Origin: Trichomonas vaginalis G3
Lineage: Eukaryota; Parabasalia; Trichomonadida; Trichomonadidae
DNA length: 64,000 bases
Assembly (NCBI RefSeq): GCF_026262505.1
Contig: NC_067205.1
Location: forward strand, 23,655,585 to 23,719,584
Reading direction: 5' to 3'
The notes under the pieces were generated by a model. It was not told the origin of the DNA and did not search any database. It saw nothing but the letters and a program-made list of their open reading frames with translations. The stretch's first letter is position 1, and the number at the start of each line of letters is the position of its first letter. Made by a program: the position numbers and the translations under genes. Shown one piece after another: positions 50,471-60,335 of the stretch.

Positions 50471-52045
50471 TTATTCCTCACTGTCGTCCGTGGCTAAGTT
50501 ATAGTCATCTAATCTTATTATTGGGATTCCATTAGCACGCACCTGAATGGCAAAGCAACAATCCCTCATAAATCCAATAAGTGGCTTTGGTACGTTTTCA
50601 GTTGCTAGTTCAATAGGTCCTTTAACAGACAATTTGTATGTTATTGGAGCAGTAGATGTTTGACCTTGCTGGAAGCAAAAGTCCACTTCTGTTGGAAAAC
50701 CACATAAGAAATGTGTGTTGTCATAGCTATCCCATTTATGTTCCACACTACCATCATCCACCAATGACCTCATAACATCTTCATTAAATCCTATCATATC
50801 ATTGTTTGTATTGCAGGCGTTCGCAACCATTTCATAAAATACAGGTCCATATGATTTTTCAGGTTCTGCAGGCATATTTCCATAAGCTCCCATGGAAAGC
50901 TGAAGATATTTAAACTTAGGGTTCTCAAAATTAACATAATAGTTGTCTTTCTTTCTAAATAGTGCCCAAATACTTTTAACATTAATAGGCGTATAAGCTG
51001 CTGTAAATGTTGCACTTGAACTATCTGTATTCTTTGAGAATGAACCATCCATAGGAATCCAATCCATAACTTTAACAGGAAAACATAAAGCCTCGTTTGT
51101 ATAATGTTCTACAAGTTCTGTATAAATGTTAGGGTCTAAAGAGAATGACTTTTGATGAATGAAACATTCATTAAAATCCATCTTTGTTCGAAATAGTTGC
51201 TGGGTTACAGTTGTAATAGTAACTGTTCCACTAGCTTCTACTGCCTTCGTTATCATAGTGAATGGTTCATTCCATGGAACAAATTTATTTGTCGGTGGAT
51301 TTGAATCTGAAGCAAATGCAACTTTAAGAGTTGGATTGAAAGCAATGATATCATTTACAGATATAGATGTGCATTGTAAGGCGTCGCTACTGAACTTTAC
51401 TTTAAGCTGAATGTTACCAGCAAATGCAGGAATAAATCTTATAGCTTCTAATGGTAAAAACTTTCTAACAGGAATTCTTAAACGAAGCTTAAAATCAAAT
51501 GATTTTCCTGCTGTAATTGGACCACTAACAATTTGTCCTGTTCTGCATGTTCCCGAACGACTCCATACATCTTCATGTCGAGTCTTTGAGAAAACATCTA
51601 CTTTCTTTATTTGTTCGGTAGTTTGTGAGTTTGAAGTTATATATGCTTCTTCTCTTGCGTTGTCTTGAGAATATACGATACGACCATTTGCAAGGATTTG
51701 ATATCCAGCAACTGCATAGAAAGCGTCATCGAAACCAATCCAAAATCCTGGTGGGTTTGTTTTATTGGAACCTGAACCAATTTCTTTATCTACAATAAAT
51801 TGACCTTCCATTTTATACGTAATGAATGTATTGTAAAGGTCCAACATATTTTCACCAGGAGGTGAGAGATTGAATGTTACCCATGTGTTATCTTTAGCAG
51901 TTCCAGGTTGTGATGGAATCTTTGCGTCAGAATATTTTCTATTAGTGTCACCAATTTGAACTGCATTGTCTATGATATCGAAATATGAGCGAATCTGATG
52001 AATATGCTCTGCTGGAGTAAATTCGTTTAGCTGTTCGTTCTGCAT
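50471..52045 (-). CDS. Major capsid protein of Polinton 2 (double jelly-roll)
   Basis: 524 residues in one frame. N-terminal FTPAEHIHQIRSYFDII leads into beta-rich sequence with YNTFITYKMEGQF, GIPV-type turns and LRLRIPVRKFLPLEAIRFIP, the segment also seen in the capsid remnant of Polinton 1. Length and strand pattern fit Polinton/virophage double jelly-roll capsid proteins, which build the particle shell. Upstream motif TTTTATCTGAAGTAAATAC precedes the ATG. The frame looks whole. Confidence 0.75.
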   Translation of the reverse strand: MQNEQLNEFTPAEHIHQIRSYFDIIDNAVQIGDTNRKYSDAKIPSQPGTAKDNTWVTFNLSPPGENMLDLYNTFITYKMEGQFIVDKEIGSGSNKTNPPGFWIGFDDAFYAVAGYQILANGRIVYSQDNAREEAYITSNSQTTEQIKKVDVFSKTRHEDVWSRSGTCRTGQIVSGPITAGKSFDFKLRLRIPVRKFLPLEAIRFIPAFAGNIQLKVKFSSDALQCTSISVNDIIAFNPTLKVAFASDSNPPTNKFVPWNEPFTMITKAVEASGTVTITTVTQQLFRTKMDFNECFIHQKSFSLDPNIYTELVEHYTNEALCFPVKVMDWIPMDGSFSKNTDSSSATFTAAYTPINVKSIWALFRKKDNYYVNFENPKFKYLQLSMGAYGNMPAEPEKSYGPVFYEMVANACNTNNDMIGFNEDVMRSLVDDGSVEHKWDSYDNTHFLCGFPTEVDFCFQQGQTSTAPITYKLSVKGPIELATENVPKPLIGFMRDCCFAIQVRANGIPIIRLDDYNLATDDSEE

Positions 52046-52072
52046 GTATTTACTTCAGATAAAAATATCTAT

Positions 52073-52507
52073 TTACTTCATTATTCTCACTCTTCTTCTT
52101 GGCATTCGTGGTGGAAGTTGTTTCTTGACATTTTCAATGAACTGTACATTCTCTTTTGTCTCAACTTCTTTCACTGGTGGGTCAGGGTTCTTTGACTCGG
52201 TTTGCTTTTCAATGAAATTCACGAACTTTGCAATAAGCTCTTGGTTCGTTATTGAAAGAACATCTGGCTTCTTTTCTTCTTGTTCTATTGACTTTTCAGT
52301 TTGAACAGAAGGCTTAACATGGGCTTCGTGGACTTCACCCTTGCCATGCACCTTAATGTTGTCGCTTTCTGCATTCGCTAATGGAACCTTTCTTTTTCTT
52401 ACATATATTTTACCATCTTTACTCTGACTTACGTAATAGAAAGGATGTTGTATTCCTCTGGCGTCATTTAATATAATAGACTCTCGTTCTGATTTTGACA
52501 AGCTCAT
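52073..52507 (-). CDS. Polinton protein with shared N-terminal module (144 aa)
   Basis: Residues 1-45 (RESIILNDARGIQHPFYYV, SKDGKIYVRKRKVPL) follow the module also present at 49709 and 33012. The middle carries the insert-like phrase GKGEVHEAHV (52313-52350), related to phrases at 53794-53822 and in the polymerase region. The C-terminus is charged and ends PRRRVRIMK. It is transcribed toward the capsid gene. Function unknown. Confidence 0.55.
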   Translation of the reverse strand: MSLSKSERESIILNDARGIQHPFYYVSQSKDGKIYVRKRKVPLANAESDNIKVHGKGEVHEAHVKPSVQTEKSIEQEEKKPDVLSITNQELIAKFVNFIEKQTESKNPDPPVKEVETKENVQFIENVKKQLPPRMPRRRVRIMK

Positions 52508-52552
52508 TTTACATCGGTTAAAGTTTTAATTTTGTTTTTTATCTGCAGTCAA

Positions 52553-52813
52553 ATGACTCAGACAAGCCCTACGGACAAGACCCAAGGGGTCATAGATGTT
52601 GAAGCATTGAAGAAAGAAATTCGTGAGCAAATTTTATCCGAACTGAAGGAACAAAAACAAGAACAAAAGCCAGAGAGACCAAAGAGAAAACTTAGTGAAA
52701 AACAACTTGCTGCATTAGCTGCTGGAAGACAAAAGAACCCACGTTTGCTGGCGAAGAAAGCTAGAGAAGAAGCTGAAGCAAAAGCTAAAGAAGCTGAAGC
52801 AAAGAAAGAGTAA
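52553..52813 (+). CDS. Small charged Polinton protein (86 aa)
   Basis: Start taken at MTQTSPTDKTQG (52553), since upstream codons lie in the control region of the divergent gene. Highly charged helical protein with KLSEKQLAALAAGRQKN and an Ala/Lys/Glu-rich coiled tail (AKEAEAKAKE type). The SEKQ...AALAAGR phrase recurs in small proteins of large DNA viruses, but its role is not known to me. Intact. Confidence 0.55.
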   Translation: MTQTSPTDKTQGVIDVEALKKEIREQILSELKEQKQEQKPERPKRKLSEKQLAALAAGRQKNPRLLAKKAREEAEAKAKEAEAKKE

Positions 52814-52837
52814 ATGGTTTATTTTTATCCGAATTAA

Positions 52838-53690
52838 ATGTATAGACAAATACCTTTAACTGTTGCGTTCAGTAGTGAAAACCCTGACGTCAAAATAAAG
52901 GGGAACAGAGTAACGTTTAAGTTTCCAACAGACTGGATTGTGAACATAAATGAAGAGAAGTACATTGGCATAACATCTATGTATATAACACGTGCTTTCA
53001 GAAAGGTTGACTTTATACTTCAAGTCGAGATAGAAAATGACGAACAGTCTTTAAGCGCCCAAACATTCACATATACAAATACTTTAAAGACGATACAACA
53101 TTGTTGCAATGTATGATTTCATTTAATGAGATGTTCGAGAAAAAGTTCAACATTGAAGTACAAACTTTACAGCCTTTACGTGAGTTTCTTGCACAACTGA
53201 AAGAAGAAGGTAGTCAGCCACAACTTATAGACTTTCATTATGAATTTAATGAAAATGAAGATGGAACTCATGACTGTCAGTTTGTTATATATTCACCATT
53301 CAATGAAGTAGCTAAAAAAAAAGAAAATCCATTACGTATAAGATTTCAAATCTCTGAACCCAATGATGATTTCAAAAATGTTTTCAATTATAATGCAATG
53401 CTTCCGAGGAAAAATGAATTTTCAAAGATTGTAACACCTGGCATTTGGATAGAAAGCAAGCTATATTATATTCAAACTTAAGTAAGGGAGTTGAAAATGA
53501 GTTCATTGGTCATACAAGAACTTCACCACTTCCTAACCTAAATACTATAAATTAACTGGCTTCAATCGTGAGTTTTGGATAGACATGTTCTCCACTCATG
53601 ACCATAACTGCCCAGTGTTCTTACCTCCAGACCATAAGGACTGTCTCTACATTGAAGCACAACTCTTAAACTCTACCATCGCAGTATTGT
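52838..53690 (+). pseudogene. Minor capsid-like protein of Polinton 2
   Basis: Homologous in order of motifs to the intact 282-residue protein at 36470 of Polinton 1 (PTDWIVNINEEKYIGITSM; GFNREFWIDMFSTH; CLYIEAQLLNS). TTTTTATCCGAATTAA sits directly before the ATG. The gene is not whole. Its last 95 bases are duplicated in tandem (53601-53695 and 53696-53789). Confidence 0.5.
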
Positions 53691-53789
53691 AAATGACCAT
53701 AACTGCCCAGTGTTCTTACCTCCAGACCATAAGGACTGTCTCTACATTGAAGCACAACTCTTAAACTCTACCATCGCAGTATTGTAAAT
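53601..53789. repeat. 95-bp tandem duplication
   Basis: ACCATAACTGCCCAGTG occurs at 53601 and 53696; the 95-base unit is repeated nearly twice without change, so the duplication is recent. Confidence 0.9.
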
Positions 53790-53793
53790 GACC

Positions 53794-53930
53794 ACATGGG
53801 CTTCGCCCTTGCCGCTAGCGGCTTATTTTTATCATGAATGACCTCATTGCTGACAAAAATAAATGACCTCATTCATGACCTCATTGCTGACCTCATTCAT
53901 GACCTCATTGCTGACAAAAATAAATGACCT
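53794..53930. repeat. Double hairpin plus short GACCTCATT repeats
   Basis: GGGCTTCGCCC (53798-53808) and GCCGCTAGCGGC (53811-53822) form two adjacent GC-rich hairpins. They are followed to 53930 by repeats of ATGACCTCATTGCTGAC and AAAAATAAATGACCTC. This fills the gap between the ends of two converging genes. Confidence 0.8.
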
Positions 53931-56900
53931 CAGAACTTCAACTTACGAATAAAGCTTGTTTTAGTCGTTATTGAGAAGTTAAACTTTTCAGCAAAGCAAG
54001 GACTAGAAGACTTACATAAGTCAAATCCAATCTCTTGACCGTCATAAAGTGCTTTATAAAGTTTCATGACACTGAACTCAGAGTCTTTGTCAAATTTTCC
54101 TTGCGGAACCATTAAACCTTTATCTTCATTGTAATAGCATTGTATAGCTTCAGGAAACATTTCATTAGCGGTTAAAGCAATAACATCTTGCTTCACGCCT
54201 TTCATTCTGCAGTGAAATGCAACTTCATTTAAATCGTTAGTGAGTAAGTCTATGTAAGTCTTCTTTCCACAAAATATTGACTTGTATGCTAAACTTTGTT
54301 TCCAGGTGTTATTTCTGCGAAGTCAGAATGGAACTGACCAAGGTTCTTACCAATGAGAACTCTTCCATAACGTTTCTCAAACTCTTCAGCTAAACGAGGG
54401 ATATCTTCATTGTAGAGATGCATACTGTCGGTGTCGCTATAAAAGATGTCCATTCCTAAGTCCTCAGCAGTACAGAATACTTCACACATTATTCTCTTCG
54501 ACATAGATAGAATATTAACACCAAGTGGACAGAAGTTAAAGTGTCTGCAAATGCTTTTCGTTAGCTTGAAAATAGTTTTATCTGAACCATCCAAACCTTC
54601 GAACTTCACTATATGGTTGTAGTTTCTGATGGCATATCTTATAGCATCTTTGTCATTTACTATGGTTATTTTTGACTCAATAGGAGATAGAATAGTTTTG
54701 CCATAAATACTGTTCAGAATGAGCTTTATATTTTCTTGCAAAGGATTTCCTTCTTTCTTATACTTTAACCTTAACTCAAACAACTTCTTTACTTCATCTC
54801 TTATTCTCATATCTCTGTTTCCATCGTAATAGTATCCTTGCAACACTTCACATTTGACACCTTGATATTTTATGAGGTCTTGTAATGTTATATGGTCAAC
54901 ATACATGAGACAGCAAGTGTTTGAACTTCTGGGAACGTTAAGTTCTGGATTTAGTTCAGGGTCACAAACTATTAAAGGAAAGTGTCTATGTATTCCAATC
55001 TCTGTTATCTTAATGAGAACAAAGAAGCCAGACATAAACTTTTCACCAATGGGTTCCTTTTGGTCGTCATCGAATAAATGCTTTAACAAATATTCAGAAC
55101 TTAACATCTCATCCTTCAATACTTTTGGAATTCCTTCTAAAGTATACAATCTTGCTATAGCGGATGGATATAATGAAACAGCGTCGAAGTCAGCAATGAG
55201 TTTCTTTTTGCTCTTTTGTTTCATGTTATCTGACAGCATACATCTTCCACCTTGAATGCATCTCGAAATAAATTCTCTTGGTTTATTTGAGAGGTCATAA
55301 AGATTTCCATTCGGGAAGTACACTCTGTTCTCAAATAATTTGTTAGCAATAGAACAAATACTAACGTAGTCATAAACGTTTAAATCAAACTCTTTCAATA
55401 TGTCATTGCGGAACTTAACAAAACCTTCTCTTAAAATTCTTACATCTTGTTTGCAATAAAATGTGCTATACTTTTCTAAGTCGAAATGGTTTTCATCTAT
55501 TCTGCAACCTTTGATGGAATCTATGTTTTTCATGAACGTTTCAATATCTTTTACAAACTTACATGCTTCAGAAATGACACCAGTTCTGTTGTCATTTGCT
55601 AACAAAACACTGCTGTAGTAGTTATATGGAAATACTTCTTTCGGTCCTGTTTGTAAGTTAAACATAGCAGGAAATAGTTTAAGCTTCTTATTTATAATAC
55701 TGTAAGAGTCTTTTATAATAATTGCCCGTCCTTTATATAAACCAGTTATTTGCATTGTTCGTGAACCTTTAATGATGGGAGTTCCTTTCACTTCTGTCAT
55801 GTGTCTTAAGATGAAGTTTATATCATAGCTGAGGTTATGGAAATATATTAAACTCTTGTCAGGAAGTCGCTCCAAAAATTCTGTTGCACAGTTTTGACCC
55901 CATATGCTTTCACTCACTGAACCATCTTCACTGTCATAACAGATGTTAAAAGCTTTATGAAAGCCATCGTACTACACTCAAAGTCAGCAAAGAAAACGTG
56001 CTCAGGAATGAACTTGCACTTATTTTTATTTACTTCTTTTGACTCGGCTTTCTTCTTCAGTTGTACACAATACTTTGGAGCATATGTCAAATCTTTAAAT
56101 GGTGCAAGGTTCTGTTTATATAAGTCAGTCGTATATGTGAAAAGTTCTCCATAAGAAATAGGTTCGAAATATTTGCACTCCCACAATGTTTTCATAACAT
56201 CCCATAGCGGTGTAGTTCTATCCATGCGAACAATGTATTTATCATCTCTCATTGTATATATTTCATCTGTTTTTCAATGTTCATTCCACCACACTCCTTC
56301 AAGATTTCTATATAGTTGCGAATGAAATATGTTGTCATTGGTAATCTTTCGTTTAGCATGTAGTGGTCTTCAACAAGAAGTAAGTCAATAGTTCGAACAG
56401 TTTTACATTCTTTTGGTATGTATCTCTTTATTTCATTATGTCTTGAGTCATTGAAGTAACCAATGGTAACATTAAATGCTATACCTGTTGCGTCAGAAAT
56501 TTCTTGTACTTTACTTTGAGGAAAGTCTCTAACACGAATGACTTCTCTCATGTGGTCAATAGTCTCTCCATCTACTCCAGCCTGAATGCAAGCATAAACG
56601 AAACAATTGTCTTCTGTCATAAGTGTTGCAGTTCTTTTGTTCAGTTCATTGAAGATTTGGTAGCGTTCAAGATTTATAGGTAATGTGCAAAGATACTTCC
56701 AGAACTGACCGCTTCTCTTCTTATAAAACTTCTTTTCACCATTATCTTTCCAAAAGCTTTCTATAAGTGCTGGGTTTCCTGTTTGCTTAAGAGCTTCCAA
56801 AATGGCTTTCTGGTCATTTGTCAGTGTGCTTTCATCTCTATATGGTCTCTTTTTTGGTTTGCCTTTCTTTACATCTGACATCGTTAAGCCTTCATATTCT

Positions 56901-57769
56901 GTTAAATCATACATCTTTATTTCGGTAAGATTCTTTATGTTTGTCAAGAAGAAGTCATAGTGCATTTCAACAATACCTGCAGCATTTGCTTCTATCTCTG
57001 ATATAAAGTTCTCCTTCAAGAGCTGATGTAGTAGTGTTCCAATATTATTGAGGTTTAACGTAGAACATTCATACTTTCCACCAAGTTTATAACATACCAT
57101 CCATCTCTGTTGTGAGTTTATTTTAATTTTCTCTAAGAGTCTCATGAAAACCTTACCGAAATGTTTGTGTAAGTAGTCTCTGTTTGGTTCATCTAAAGCT
57201 TCGATGTTAAAGTCAATGAGTCTATTGCCTGACTTCACATTTCTCTTCCTATTCTCTTCATCTTTCTTTAACCATCTCTCACCTTCTTTTGGTTTGTCGT
57301 CAATGGAACGAATGACATCGTTAGCTTTACGAACTTGTTCTATAGCACTTTTAAACATCTCTCTTCTCTGTTGTTTCAGTGTGTCGTCTCTTCTTCTTGT
57401 TTCACCAACGTTTGCATTTGTTATGTCAAACATCTCTTGACGAACATCATGCGAAAGAGCTTTACGAGTATGACCAACGTTTGCATTTGTTATGTCAAAC
57501 ATCTCACTTACTTCATGAGGTACTGAACGTCTATGATATAAGTCAATAGCAACGTCATTTAAAGGAAATGCTCTTGCATGGACTTCGTCCTCGCCGCGTT
57601 GCGGCTTTATGAACTCATGAATTCTATCATAACTTATTGCACCATTATAGTCTTGAATGTCAGCGAGTGCTTTTTTGTTTGTTGCGTAATGCTTTGCAAC
57701 ATCTATATTAGCTTCTGTAAGAAGTTGTTTTATTTCCGAGTGTTCTAACTTAGACAACTTCCGATACAT
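53930..57769 (-). pseudogene. Protein-primed family-B DNA polymerase of Polinton 2
   Basis: The N-terminal part (from 57769) is charged and of unknown fold, with a repeated phrase DITNANVG. An exonuclease motif follows (VFFADFECSTM). The polymerase core has DFDAVSLYPSA (motif A), ILNSIYGK (motif B) and FYSDTDSMH (motif C), the set expected of protein-primed PolB. It copies the linear element from its ends. The gene has about three breaks; the largest open parts are 506 and 542 codons. A palindromic insert (57580-57605) lies within the N-terminal part. Confidence 0.8.
57580..57605. repeat. Double-hairpin insert within the polymerase gene
   Basis: GGACTTCGTCC (57580-57590) and GCCGCGTTGCGGC (57593-57605) are two adjacent hairpins in an otherwise AT-rich coding stretch. 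Read on the gene strand they give PQRGEDEVHAR in frame. Confidence 0.75.
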
Positions 57770-57855
57770 CTTTAGTAGGAAATAAAAAATATTTTTTGAA
57801 AAAATTAGATTAGATTTTTTAAGTTATTTTAAAATAATTTAATATTTTTATTTTA

Positions 57856-58352
57856 ATGAAACACATGCAAGATTGCAAGTTCTTTTCATACAATGCTCTC
57901 GCTAATGCCATCAAGAATGAGTTCAATAATGCTTCAAATGTTAATGTTATCTTTAACAAGAAGTTTGTGAAAGAATCTAAGTTTGGTCAGTATGTCAGAC
58001 CATTAGCTATCGTCATTGACCGCAAACGTTATACTTCACAAGAGTTAGCAGTAGTTTTGAAACAAAAGAGTTTCTTCGTGTGAATGTCAAAGATACTCAT
58101 TATACTGTCATAAAGAACTCTAACATTGACTTCTTCAGTATTGCTTTAAATCTTTCCGAACAGAAAGAATATAAGAAAGGTGAAACAAATGTGAAATATT
58201 ATCCTTCATCTCTGAAGACAATAACGAACAAAAATGTTATACAGAAATTCTTACCAAAGGTTGAAGAAGCTTCTATTGACATTGACGAAGGAAGTGAAAT
58301 GGTTGAAGAAATAACCCTGAAGCTATTTAAGCAAAAATATATTTTTGGTTAG
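57856..58352 (+). pseudogene. Small Polinton protein region, unknown function
   Basis: Begins MKHMQDCKFFSYNALANAIK, divergent from the polymerase gene across an 86-base AT-rich gap. Helical first half with a basic middle (VIDRKRYTSQELAVVLKQK) and a second half ending in FKQKYIFG. Not whole. No family recognised. Confidence 0.45.
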
Positions 58353-58563
58353 TATTCATATGATATTTTACAACAATTCCCCAATGTATAAACTTTTCAT
58401 ACGCTTTTTCATAAGCTTTATATACCTTCAGAAATTTTGCATAATCTTTAGAAGCATTTAGATATTGTTTAAATGCTTTGTATGTCTTCAGAAATTTTGC
58501 ATAATCTTTTACATGTTGTTCGTTCTCTTCTTCTGTCATGAGTTCCGAATATTCTAAATTCAT
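58327..58563 (-). CDS. Small Polinton protein with internal repeat (78 aa)
   Basis: The phrase KDYAKFLKTYKAF recurs as KDYAKFLKVYKAY 21 residues later, so the protein arose by internal duplication. The matching DNA repeat is visible (TTCAGAAATTTTGCATAATC twice, near 58430 and 58487). It overlaps the end of the plus-strand region by 26 bases. Promoter-like TTTTATCTCATATGAAAG precedes the ATG. Confidence 0.5.
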   Translation of the reverse strand: MNLEYSELMTEEENEQHVKDYAKFLKTYKAFKQYLNASKDYAKFLKVYKAYEKAYEKFIHWGIVVKYHMNTNQKYIFA

Positions 58564-58618
58564 GTTCTTTCATATGAGATAAAATTTTATAAAAAAAATA
58601 AATTAGCTTAGATTTTTT

Positions 58619-59462
58619 TCATTCTTCCTCTTTGAAGTTATCGAAATACTCTGTTATTTTTTCCTTTAACAATGGTAAGTCTTCTTTGAATGTAAGTATT
58701 GTGCAACCTTTGATGTCATAGTGTGTTTGAGGAAGAGTATTTTTGACAATTTCCTTTATTTGCTCATTCGGTGTCATTGAAATCGGTAAGTTTTCACGAT
58801 AGAACCAGTTTCTGTCAGATTTATATATCTTAGCTAAGTCATAAAAGCTCTTGTTGTTTCTTCTCACTAAATGCAACATAACCATATCTTTCTTCTTCAT
58901 TTTCCATCTCTTCAGTATATATCATATACTTATAACTCTTTTCCTTTCCTTTTGGTACTGAACGCGGTATTCTTTTCTGTATGCTTTTGTCTTTGGATTC
59001 AATGACTTCATCTTTTGCTTGAAGTTTCTTTTCCATCTCTCCACGTTCTGCTTTATATAGTTCATCTAACATCATGAAAATATAACAGGCATAACGAGGT
59101 GAAGCCCACATTGCTACAGCGTTTACTAAAAGTCTATGAACATAATAACCTTTCAAACCAGGAGCCAAATTCTTGCGATTTTCGTACGGAATCTCTTCTC
59201 TCGGTTTTCCGAGGGAAGCAATCATATGAGGAAATTCTTCTAAAAGTTCTTTTGTCTGTTGGTTTTCAAACCAATGATATGCTTGCTTTGTAGAACGAAG
59301 AGCATTCATTATACTTTGCATTTGGTACATGTCATCTTTGACCGAACGAATGAGGCGAAGTTGTTTGTTATATTGTATGTACTCGTATTCTTCATTTATG
59401 GCTTCATGAACGATAGCAATTGTTGTGTTCTCTAATGTTGACATTACTGTCTTTACATACAA
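58619..59462 (-). pseudogene. KilA-N protein with DUF3627-like end
   Basis: A KilA-N core (AYHWFENQQTKELLEEF, then GYYVHRLLVNAVAMWASPRY) is followed by a coiled coil and a C-terminal part resembling DUF3627. KilA-N proteins bind DNA and are common in large DNA viruses, usually as expanding families. The core contains a hairpin-forming stretch (about 59178-59215; LGKPREEIPYENRKN). Not whole. A collapsed relative lies at 25840-26015. Confidence 0.65.
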
Positions 59463-59551
59463 AATAAAAAAATAAATAAAAATAAAATTAGCGTTATTTT
59501 TTCTGAGATAAACACTATTTCTTCACAACATTAAATTTTATCCTGTATGAA

Positions 59552-59926
59552 ATGACTTTAAAAAGATTATTGACTGACTTCGAATACTATCTCATTGACG
59601 CACTGACAGACCCTCAAAACTGTGTTGAAAGTTCTTTAAGCTTTAAGATTGAAGGTACGACGCATTTTGTCTTCACTTACGTATTGAAAGAATATGACCG
59701 TTATCATAACGAAGTGAATCAAACACTAATAAAATTTGTAGATAAAAAATTGGTTAACAATGAATATTTTAAACGTGAAGACCCAAACACTGCTGGAGAT
59801 GATGAAGAATACAGACAAGTTATTGAAAAAAATAACGCAAGATTAGATGCAATAGAAAAGAAGTTTAATGAATGTCTTACAAACACGTATGAATATCTTA
59901 TGCGGTGGGAAGCCAGATGGAAATAA
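59552..59926 (+). CDS. Polinton protein of unknown function (124 aa)
   Basis: An intact frame. HFVFTYVLKEYDRYHNEVN, then IKFVDKKLVN parallels the protein at 24461 in Polinton 1 (EFVLKFCFWEYDKNHKTLG, FKFVNDRLVD), so the two are probably homologues retained in both lineages. C-terminal helix pair. Here it is followed by the tRNA-like sequence. Confidence 0.55.
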   Translation: MTLKRLLTDFEYYLIDALTDPQNCVESSLSFKIEGTTHFVFTYVLKEYDRYHNEVNQTLIKFVDKKLVNNEYFKREDPNTAGDDEEYRQVIEKNNARLDAIEKKFNECLTNTYEYLMRWEARWK

Positions 59927-59967
59927 ATTTACGTCAAATATGCAATTTATAAAATCTTATGTCGACA

Positions 59968-60041
59968 GGCTACGTAGCACAGTGGTCTAAGGTGGTGTTA
60001 TGGGGGTTAGGGTCTGTGGTTCGAACCGCGACAGCGCCGTA
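59968..60041 (+). other. tRNA-like sequence with A and B boxes
   Basis: TAGCACAGTGG (59975-59985) matches a tRNA A box and GGTTCGAACC (60018-60027) a B box at normal spacing, and a T-rich stretch follows. The acceptor and anticodon stems do not pair well, so it is not a normal tRNA. The T-arm region forms a hairpin CTGT/ACAG around GTTCGAAC. It may be a decayed tRNA or a Pol III promoter element. Confidence 0.35.
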
Positions 60042-60104
60042 TTTTCTTATTTTCTTTGTTTGTCTTGTTTGTCGTGAATAAAAAGTGTCATAAAAGTGCT
60101 CTAT

Positions 60105-60167
60105 CTTCCACGGGAATAAATAAAAAATTTACTTTATTTCTTCTTTATTTCTTTGTTCCCGTGGAAG
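60105..60167. repeat. Hairpin with 12-bp stem
   Basis: CTTCCACGGGAA (60105-60116) and TTCCCGTGGAAG (60156-60167) are perfect inverted repeats around an AT-rich loop of about 40 bases. Confidence 0.85.
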
Positions 60168-60279
60168 AAGGGTTTTGCTGTTTTTCTCAGCCGAAATCAA
60201 TGATTTTTTCATTTTTGGAATCCTTAGCGAATGAGGAATCTTTTCTCTCGTGGAAGCTTTGACCAAAAATATAATTGAG

Positions 60280-60335
60280 GTGAAGAGGTGAGATCTCACC
60301 TGTTTTTTCACCTGTTTTTTCACCTCTTTTTTCAC
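60280..60335. repeat. AGATCT palindrome (GTGAGATCTCAC type) with iterated half-sites
   Basis: GGTGAGATCTCACC at 60287-60300, followed by three TTTCAC half-sites at 12-base spacing. It lies just downstream of the 3' end of the accessory gene. Confidence 0.9.

Noticed and set aside
59968-60041. Calling a functional tRNA gene
   Set aside because: Acceptor and anticodon stems do not pair, so only a tRNA-like sequence is reported.
60129-60335. Minus-strand open frame of 68 codons
   Set aside because: Made of hairpin and iterated half-site DNA; no coding character.
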